13,614 nucleotides of DNA, taken from contig JANBPU010000390.1 of assembly GCA_027575805.1 (NCBI GenBank), forward strand, positions 1-13,614. The letters are read 5' to 3'. The stretch is from Mycoemilia scoparia. Taxonomy: Eukaryota > Kickxellomycota > Kickxellomycetes > Kickxellales > Kickxellaceae. This document shows positions 8,595-13,614 of the stretch, piece by piece. Both the position numbers and the translations under genes were made by a program. A model generated the notes under the pieces. It was not told the DNA's origin. It did no database searches and saw nothing but the letters and a program-made list of their open reading frames with translations. The first letter of the stretch is position 1. Each line of letters opens with the position of its first letter.

Positions 8595-8714
8595 TATGGG
8601 TAGCTATTTTTGAAGGGTAGCCATTTGCTAACAGGCTGTGATCACTCATTTGGCTGTGTTTTCCCCTATAATCGTTGGCCACCAAAAGTCACCCTTCGAA
8701 AATTATGATCCATA
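8595..8714 (+). mobile_element. MITE copy 3
   Basis: TGGGTAGCTATTTTTGAAGG (8597) and the end TTCGAAAATTATGATCCA (8712) form inverted termini flanked by TA on both sides. The element is 116 bp. Its core has TCATTTGGCTGTG, CCCCTATAATCGTTGGCC and ACCAAAAGTCACCC. It is one of the better preserved copies. Confidence 0.88.
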
Positions 8715-9673
8715 TTGAACAATGGTAAAAATACAAATAAAAGGAAATAATAGTATTTATACCTATTAAATGTTACCTTAAAAATATCATCTACACCACT
8801 GAGCTAAGAGCTTTGATACACTAATTAAAAAAGTCAAATATTTTTATTCTGTCACCATTTTTGCTCTTTTTGTCACCAAAAGTTGGCTGTAAAAAAACAG
8901 AATTATGAGTTTTGATGTTTAATTTAATATTCAATATTTTATATAGAAATACATTATAAGCAGCCAAAATAAAACAAATTGAATATTTTCATTAGATAGA
9001 TTTATAACATGATAATTTCCCTAAATGCTCATTATCAAATATTGTATTTTTCTAATAACTTAATATAAATATACTTGACAAGCCAGGAAAGTTCAGAATA
9101 ATCATGAACTCCCAATAAGTTGTTTAAAGAAAAGTTTATAAAGGGTTACTGAATGAGTATGGCTAGTTTAGAATAAACTGCATACCTCTGAATAAATAGT
9201 GATTATTCAGAATAAATGGATATAATCACAAAGGATTCAGAACTAATAAAAGTAATTCTAAATAAGAAAAAATAGAGTAATAGCAAATATAGGAATAAAA
9301 GTGATAACTGCCAGGATAGGTAAAATAATAGTACATCTTTCTATATGGATCCTTTCAACTACAACTTTATTTAAATAAATAAGAGTATAATTTTATAAAA
9401 AATTAGACAAGATAATAACCCTCTAGCAAAACAAATTGAAATATTAATAAAAAATAATAAATCATAATAAAGAACAATTCTAGATAATCCAAAACCATTC
9501 TAATCACTCTGTGATCAAGCATATTGGCCATGGCCTAACATATCAAATTCTAATCATAAAAATCTTTCAAGTAATCAAAATCTTACTTCTTATTTAGATT
9601 TCCCTCCCAAAAAAAATTGTTAAACAAAAATTGTAAGATTTTTAACAATTAAACCAAAAGAAATAATTATGAA
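8715..9673. other. AT-rich gene-free stretch
   Basis: No gene. This is strongly AT-rich DNA with many stops in every frame. It contains the left partner of an inverted repeat (9351-9490). From about 9545 it also contains the far upstream part of the duplicated unit that carries the membrane-protein gene. Confidence 0.6.
9351..9490 (+). repeat. Left copy of a diverged inverted repeat
   Basis: Bases 9351-9388 match the reverse complement of 12239-12276 at 34 of 38 positions. About 90 bp further in, ATTCTAGATAATCC (9477-9490) pairs with the reverse complement of 12126-12139. The intervening distance is similar (88 against 99 bp), so the whole segment is probably homologous. Confidence 0.7.
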
Positions 9674-9795
9674 TATGGATCATAATTTTTGAAGGGTGAC
9701 TTTTGGTGGCCAACAATTATAGTGGAAATCCCAGCCAAATGGGTAATCACAGTCTATTAGCAAATGGTCACCCTTCAAAGATAACTCTACCCATA
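9674..9795 (-). mobile_element. MITE copy 4 (inverted, abuts copy 5)
   Basis: The element runs from TGGATCATAATTTTTGAAGG (9676) to CTACCCA (9793) and is 118 bp, flanked by TA at 9674-9675 and 9794-9795. Internally it reads TTTTGGTGGCCAACAATTAT and AGCCAAATGGG, the reverse complement of the other copies, so it has the opposite orientation. Confidence 0.88.
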
Positions 9796-9915
9796 TGTGT
9801 AATTTTTTTTGAAGGGCAAGTGTTTACTAGTAAGGCTTGACATCCATTTGGTTGTGATTGTGCCTATAATCATTAGTCACCAAAAAAAGGTACCCTTCAA
9901 AAATCATAATTCATG
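9794..9915 (+). mobile_element. MITE copy 5 (abuts copy 4, shared TA)
   Basis: It begins TGTGTAATTTTTTTTGAAGG at 9796, immediately after the TA that ends copy 4, and ends AAAAATCATAATTCA at 9913 followed by TG in place of TA. It is 118 bp, with core CATCCATTTGGTTGTGATTG and CCTATAATCATTAGTCACC. It is in forward orientation, so copies 4 and 5 are joined in opposite directions. Confidence 0.85.
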
Positions 9916-9941
9916 CTCCCAAAAAGCAATTTTTATCAAAT

Positions 9942-10202
9942 AACAAGTTACAAACTTTGGAATCAAAATAAAAAATTGTCTAAAAATAAAAATTGTTCCA
10001 ATTCTTTCAAGACTCCTTGGCCCCTTTCAAATATATATAAAAACCTCACATTTTCTCCACCCATTCATTTGATAATTAGCTAGAATTCACTTTCTCTCTC
10101 CCCACACATACTCTCTCTTACCCACTCCCTCTAGTATCTTCTACTCACTTGTCTCTTTCTCCTCCTCCCCATCCCACTCACAGACACATTCAAGCATAAA
10201 CA
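9942..10202 (+). promoter_or_regulatory. Promoter and leader of membrane-protein gene 1
   Basis: The TATA box TATAAAA is at 10036-10042, 167 bp before the ATG. The leader is strongly CT-rich and ends in CACTCACAGACACATxCAA shortly before the ATG. The whole block is paralogous to 11244-11487. For example, 10060-10100 matches 11347-11387 at 40 of 41 positions. Confidence 0.75.
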
Positions 10203-10616
10203 ATGAAGCCTAGTAGAATGTGCTATACTGCTATGTTCATTCTCTGGTGCATTGTTTTCCCTATCATGTTTATTATTGTTTCTTTATTATGGATTTGGCT
10301 GACAATCCACACAATTGGTGTCCTAAAATGTTTAGGTAGAAAAGCTTGTACCCATATTTATGGTTTCTATTTAAGGATGTTCTGGTTACCATTTGATATA
10401 ACCATGTATCTTGTTGGGAAGGTGATTAATTTTCAAAAGCATTACTACTCAATTGAAAAGGAAACTCCCAATCCTATTTTGAGATTATTATTTTCAATCT
10501 ATGAACAGTTTGTGAATATGTTCAATAAAGCAATGTCATATCCACAAGGGACTGAGGAAGTGATGCAAATAAGAATAGAGAAGAAAATAGAGCAAAAAGG
10601 GAGTAAACAAAAGTAA
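10203..10616 (+). CDS. Small membrane protein 1 with WLPFDI core
   Basis: This intronless gene encodes 137 residues. The ATG at 10203 has A at -3 and follows a TATA box and a CT-rich leader. A long hydrophobic stretch at about residues 9-40 would span the membrane once or twice. The motif WLPFDI is at 61-66, followed by an INFQxxYY segment, an ETPNPIL segment and a strongly basic tail (EKKIEQKGSKQK). The next gene downstream, at 11488, encodes a relative: WLPFDI falls at almost the same residue, with shared residues around it (a Cys 12 residues before it, then I-[NW]-FQ/WQ, then ET and IL). I do not recognise the family and assign no function. An AATAAA at 10755 fits the end of the transcript. 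Codons are AT-rich, unlike those of the gene at 987. Confidence 0.75.
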   Translation: MKPSRMCYTAMFILWCIVFPIMFIIVSLLWIWLTIHTIGVLKCLGRKACTHIYGFYLRMFWLPFDITMYLVGKVINFQKHYYSIEKETPNPILRLLFSIYEQFVNMFNKAMSYPQGTEEVMQIRIEKKIEQKGSKQK

Positions 10617-10670
10617 GGAGATGTAAGAAAGGTGGGTATGAAATAGTATCATCAGTTCTTACAATACTAT

Positions 10671-10680
10671 CCCCCCCCCC
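10671..10680. repeat. C10 homopolymer in the 3' region of gene 1
   Basis: Ten consecutive C residues lie between the stop codon and the AATAAA of membrane-protein gene 1. The length is prone to sequencing and assembly error. Confidence 0.95.
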
Positions 10681-10754
10681 TCTCACTTTATGGATCATAA
10701 GAGAGAATACTAGGAATGTTTTTATGTTGCCTTTAACTTTCTTTCTTTACATCT

Positions 10755-10760
10755 AATAAA
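10755..10760 (+). terminator. Poly(A) signal AATAAA of membrane-protein gene 1
   Basis: AATAAA within TCTAATAAAGCAATTC, about 140 bp after the stop at 10616, followed by an A-rich run. Confidence 0.55.
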
Positions 10761-11243
10761 GCAATTCTAAAGAAAAAAAATACATAAAATGTAAAATTAT
10801 AGTAGTTATTAAAAGTGTAGTAGATAAAAATAATTCTTTAGATTTTTGCTCAATCACAAGCTATTTGATATTCAGCTAACACTTGAACATTCACTAGTTT
10901 TGTCTAAGGCCTTGCTGGATCTGACTATATACAAAAAAGTATCTGGGAGAATTTTATACCTCCCCCCTTCCCCTAGACAAAATATTAGCAGGTTCCCAAA
11001 ATTTACATAAAAATAAGTATATAAGTTGAGGCCAGAATATAGCAACACACTATACACTTCATCACAAATGGTAAAATATTATAACAAGTTTATTTTTTCG
11101 ATAAAAAACACAAAATAAAAAAATCCAATCATAATAATCATGTAAATCAACAAAATTGTACCCTTTGTATAGTTCCCCCCAAAAAAATTGTAAAATATCA
11201 ATATTTATCTACCTGTATATTGAAAGTTTGGTTTTATAGAAAA

Positions 11244-11487
11244 ACATGTTACAAACTTTAGAAACAAAAAAAAATAAAAATGATCTAATTTTTATAAGAC
11301 TCTTTGGGCCCTTCCAAACACATATAAAAACCTTACATTTTCTCTACCCATTCATTTGATAATTACCTAGAATTCACTTTCTCTCTCTCATCCAATCCAC
11401 TTTAGTATCTTTCACTTACTTCTTTCTTTCTCCTCCTCCTCCTCCTCCTCCTCATCCCCCACTCACAGACACATACAAACATACTCA
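11244..11487 (+). promoter_or_regulatory. Promoter and leader of membrane-protein gene 2
   Basis: TATAAAAA is at 11323-11330, 165 bp before the ATG and almost the same spacing as in gene 1. The CT-rich leader carries an expanded TCC microsatellite at 11431-11453 where gene 1 has only a short version, and it ends in the same ACTCACAGACACATxCAA string. Confidence 0.75.
11431..11453. repeat. TCC trinucleotide microsatellite in leader of gene 2
   Basis: About seven TCC units, against two TCC units at the matching place in the leader of gene 1. Confidence 0.95.
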
Positions 11488-12012
11488 ATGGACTCTAAAG
11501 AACTTGGTCTTATACCTAAACTCTTTATTGGCTACATTACTTTTACCATGAGCATTATTATTGGCCTTATAATACTTGCCTGGCAGAAAATCTCCAACAT
11601 TATTATTAGCTTAAATCACCCAGCCAATAAAGTTTGTTCCCTCATTGTCATATTCATTATGATAATGGTCTGGCTACCATTTGATATCCCCATGGGTCCA
11701 ATTGACTACATATTTAATTGGCAAAGAAATAATTACCCAATTAATCTAGAAACACTACCCTCTATTTTATATTATTTGGTCATTGGCTATTACCAGTTTA
11801 TTATTTTATTTGCTTCATTTTTGTTGGTTCGAATGATTTTACTTGGCAAAAGTGAGGATTCAAAGCTACATGTGAGAGTAAAGAAAGAGAAAGCAATAGA
11901 GAGGAAAGTAACATTTAATCCAACTGTGATTGTTTATGAACTTGCTGTGCCAGATGATTTTCCAGACCAGCCAGATGATTTCCTAGACTGGCTGGATGAT
12001 TTCCTAGACTGA
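11488..12012 (+). CDS. Small membrane protein 2 with WLPFDI core and acidic tail repeat
   Basis: This intronless gene encodes 174 residues and is a tandem relative of the gene at 10203. Hydrophobic segments at about 13-33, 50-68 and 95-119 suggest two or three membrane spans. WLPFDI is at 62-67, followed by IFNWQRNNYPI and ETLPSIL, which line up with gene 1. The C-terminal part is hydrophilic: a basic segment (about 128-140, VRVKKEKAIERK) and then a tail of three near-repeats PDDFPDQ, PDDFLDW and LDDFLD (155-174), so the last 20 residues are strongly acidic with regular Phe, Leu and Trp. Gene 1 lacks this tail. The family is not recognised. The tail may be a protein-interaction or sorting segment, which is inference only. 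The ATG is set by the conserved leader, which ends just before it. Confidence 0.75.
   Translation: MDSKELGLIPKLFIGYITFTMSIIIGLIILAWQKISNIIISLNHPANKVCSLIVIFIMIMVWLPFDIPMGPIDYIFNWQRNNYPINLETLPSILYYLVIGYYQFIILFASFLLVRMILLGKSEDSKLHVRVKKEKAIERKVTFNPTVIVYELAVPDDFPDQPDDFLDWLDDFLD
11950..12009 (+). repeat. 21-bp tandem repeat encoding the acidic tail
   Basis: Three tandem units of CCAGATGATTTxCxAGACxx type, the last shortened by the stop codon. They are in frame, so the protein tail is a seven-residue repeat. The units are very similar at the DNA level, which suggests recent expansion. Confidence 0.85.
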
Positions 12013-12125
12013 TCAGAATTTAATGAACCTGAACTATACTAGATGGTTTGGGACAAGTCATTCAGGGAGTTACTCAAGTTATTCACAAGTCAAGTAATTG
12101 ATTATGAGATACTCATAATAATTCT

Positions 12126-12276
12126 GGGTAATCTAGAATCAATTACTACAACTTTTTTAATTTTAGGTTTTAATTATTTACAATTTCACTCAGCTATATT
12201 TTGAGAGGACTCAGTCTCTTAATAACCTTTATATATCTATACTAATATTTATTTAAATAAAGCTATAGTTGAAAGG
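12126..12276 (-). repeat. Right copy of a diverged inverted repeat
   Basis: This is the inverted partner of 9351-9490. The best-preserved part is 12239-12276. It lies just past the second membrane-protein gene and contains that gene's probable poly(A) signal. Confidence 0.7.
12256..12261 (+). terminator. Poly(A) signal AATAAA of membrane-protein gene 2
   Basis: AATAAA in ATTTAAATAAAGC, about 245 bp after the stop, located inside the inverted-repeat segment. Confidence 0.4.
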
Positions 12277-12717
12277 ATTTAATAGAGTAAATCATTATTG
12301 TCATTTTTCTTGTAGCAAAAAAGCTTTTAATTTTTATATTTCCATTTAACTCTAGTCTCTCCAATTCAGAACTGTCCTTAACTATTTGGAACTATTCCTA
12401 ATAATACTAAATTTTCTTTTAAAACTTTTCTTTTACAACTTCTTGGCAGTCTACATTTGTTCTAAAATTTTCTGGCCTGTTACCCTTTATATACTTTATC
12501 CATAATATCTATACTCTAAATTTAATGCTAGCTTCAGAGTAGCCTTTTAGTGGGATAGTTAAAGGATATGGACTCTGAATAATAATCATACCAAGTATAG
12601 GTATAGTGGATCTATAATAATATAAGTAGTTCTTATAATATTGCTTCTCCTCATCTTATTAATGGCAAGAGAAAAAATTGGGAATTTTTACATTTTACTA
12701 TTAACTTTCTTTCTATA
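12277..12717. other. AT-rich gene-free stretch
   Basis: I see no gene and no RNA gene. Short patches near 12445 and 12570 resemble, in inverted order, patches near 9307 and 9200, so the inverted repeat may once have extended through this stretch. Confidence 0.5.
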
Positions 12718-12841
12718 TATGGGTAGTTATTTTTGAAGGGTGACAATTTACTAGCAAATGTTGATCACCCATTTGGCTGTGATTGCCCCTATAATCGGTG
12801 GCCACCAAAAAATTCCCATCCTTTAAAAATTATTGCCCATA
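12718..12841 (+). mobile_element. MITE copy 6
   Basis: TGGGTAGTTATTTTTGAAGG (12720) and TTTAAAAATTATTGCCCA (12839) form the inverted ends, flanked by TA on both sides. The element is 120 bp. Its core reads CACCCATTTGGCTGTGATTG and CCCCTATAATCGGTGGCCAC. With copy 3 it is the best guide to the family consensus. Confidence 0.88.
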
Positions 12842-13030
12842 TTACTATAATGCTCATTTGTTTTCTGATCAGTATGCTATATTTATAGCCATAACTATAA
12901 TAAAATAATAGTTTTCATTGCTAATTAGACTTAAGCACAAAAGGTACCATGACTATGACAACCCACACACGCACATATATACATATATAAACATCTGAGA
13001 TTTCTAGTGTGGATTATAGCAAATAACAAA

Positions 13031-13423
13031 TTAACTTAACAAAATATCAAGAGCATCACAAAAATCTTGAGCATTACAATAAAATTCAGAAAAACATTGT
13101 TCATTACAGACTTCGCCAGCTGGACAGGGCATACATCTGAATCCACATGAAGAGGGAAGCAGGACTTTTTTTGGTTGCCAACTGGCATCATTGCTTGGAG
13201 TTACATACAACTGATGTTTTTCGTCAAATCCATTATCAAGATAAGTACAAGCAGGCGCTACACAAGTCCTGGCAGCTCTACTACTCGATAATGGGTATAT
13301 TCCGCTACTTTCTTTTATACACCCTTGACCAGATGTAAAGTTGGGTATGAATGATAAAGTGATTGCAATGAGAAAAAGTGCAGTAATAATAGAAGAAGTT
13401 GAAGAAACAGAGAAAAGCTTCAT
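13031..13423 (-). CDS. Secreted cysteine-rich protein B
   Basis: This intronless gene encodes 130 residues, starting at the ATG at 13423. A hydrophobic signal peptide covers about residues 1-31 (MKLFSVSSTSSIITALFLIA and so on). The next part has Cys35, Cys54 and Cys59. The C-terminal domain (about 90-127) has seven cysteines at 93, 97, 100, 106, 110, 116 and 122 with exactly the C-x3-C-x2-C-x5-C-x3-C-x5-C-x5-C spacing of protein A. It also shares LPxSCxFRCxPCPxGxVC and ALDI. The N-terminal halves have diverged almost completely, so the cysteine domain is the conserved unit. It has ten cysteines in the mature protein, against nine in A. A secreted, disulphide-rich protein is well supported. 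Its target is unknown. Its promoter lies against the right terminal repeat. Confidence 0.82.
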   Translation of the reverse strand: MKLFSVSSTSSIITALFLIAITLSFIPNFTSGQGCIKESSGIYPLSSSRAARTCVAPACTYLDNGFDEKHQLYVTPSNDASWQPKKVLLPSSCGFRCMPCPAGEVCNEQCFSEFYCNAQDFCDALDILLS

Positions 13424-13431
13424 TGGAATGT

Positions 13432-13451
13432 GTATATATATATATATATAT
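13432..13451. repeat. TA dinucleotide microsatellite in the leader of gene B
   Basis: Ten TA units lie about 9 bp upstream of the ATG of cysteine-rich gene B. On the coding strand they fall in its likely 5' UTR and could mimic a TATA box. Confidence 0.9.
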
Positions 13452-13529
13452 TGTTATTTAGCAAAATAAAGGTTTATGGTAATGAAAATAAAAACAGTGT
13501 ATATAAACTTTAGGAGTAAATTTGATGGC

Positions 13530-13537
13530 TATTTATA
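13530..13537 (-). promoter_or_regulatory. TATA box of cysteine-rich gene B, abutting the terminal repeat
   Basis: The minus strand reads CCATATAAATAGCC. TATAAATA occupies 13537-13530, starting on the base right after the perfect terminal repeat ends at 13538. It lies 114 bp upstream of the ATG and matches the TATAAATAG of gene A. Confidence 0.55.
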
Positions 13538-13614
13538 TGGCAGAATCTCCTTTGAAGGCGTACCTGAATGATAACCTGGATAAAGGCCAATAATCCGCCA
13601 GGCTCCAGCTAAAA
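13538..13614 (-). repeat. Right terminal inverted repeat (77 bp, perfect)
   Basis: Exact inverted partner of bases 1-77, ending GGCTCCAGCTAAAA at the last base of the window. Inside it the sequence passes at once into the promoter of cysteine-rich gene B. Confidence 0.97.

Noticed and set aside
2604..11453. CRISPR-like arrays at the simple-repeat tracts
   Set aside because: They are contiguous micro- and minisatellites with no unique spacers, in eukaryotic DNA.
11826..11836. GGTTCGAAT, resembling a tRNA T-loop
   Set aside because: It lies inside the coding region of membrane protein 2, and I see no matching acceptor stem or anticodon arm around it.
1..13614. Polinton or virus-like linear element
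   Set aside because: Long TIRs and size were suggestive, but there is no protein-primed DNA polymerase, integrase, capsid or packaging ATPase in any frame.

Overview
The window looks like eukaryotic, most likely fungal, nuclear DNA. The evidence is a cytochrome P450 split by a spliceosomal intron with a GTAAGT donor and TAG acceptor, TATA boxes and AATAAA signals around single genes rather than operons, small secreted proteins (one with a Kex2-type Lys-Arg site, two rich in cysteine), many triplet microsatellites and short TIR elements. An early-diverging lineage (Mucoromycota) is my best guess. That rests on overall character, not on a diagnostic marker.

The striking architectural feature is at the edges. 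Bases 1-77 and 13538-13614 are perfect inverted copies of each other and reach the very ends of the window, so the whole 13.6 kb reads as one unit bounded by terminal inverted repeats. I see no transposase, integrase, polymerase or helicase inside. It is therefore either a large non-autonomous cargo-carrying TIR element or ordinary sequence between two inverted copies of a short repeat. A diverged third copy of the repeat at about 4717-4826 keeps the second reading alive.

Layout. 1-847: terminal repeat and a degenerate MITE copy. 987-1295 (+): small secreted protein. 1606-3483 (-): intact two-exon P450 of 570 residues, convergent with the secreted-protein gene. 3996-4311 (+): doubtful small secreted-protein gene. 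4312-6200: gene-free, with microsatellites, the third copy of the end repeat and a MITE. 6201-6548 (-): cysteine-rich secreted protein. 6690-9935: long gene-poor stretch, becoming strongly AT-rich, with three MITE copies. 10203-10616 and 11488-12012 (+): tandem pair of small membrane proteins sharing a WLPFDI core, with promoters and leaders more alike than their proteins. 12013-13030: AT-rich DNA with another MITE and an inverted partner of the repeat at 9351-9490. 13031-13423 (-): second cysteine-rich secreted protein, whose TATA box directly abuts the right terminal repeat.

The cargo is thus one oxidative enzyme, three or four small secreted proteins and two small membrane proteins. That mix resembles an accessory, fast-evolving secretome and membrane gene set more than core metabolism. 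No pathway linking the genes can be shown from the sequence. The cysteine-rich genes form one family and the membrane genes another, so duplication has shaped this block. Six copies of one roughly 118-bp TA-flanked MITE family pepper it.
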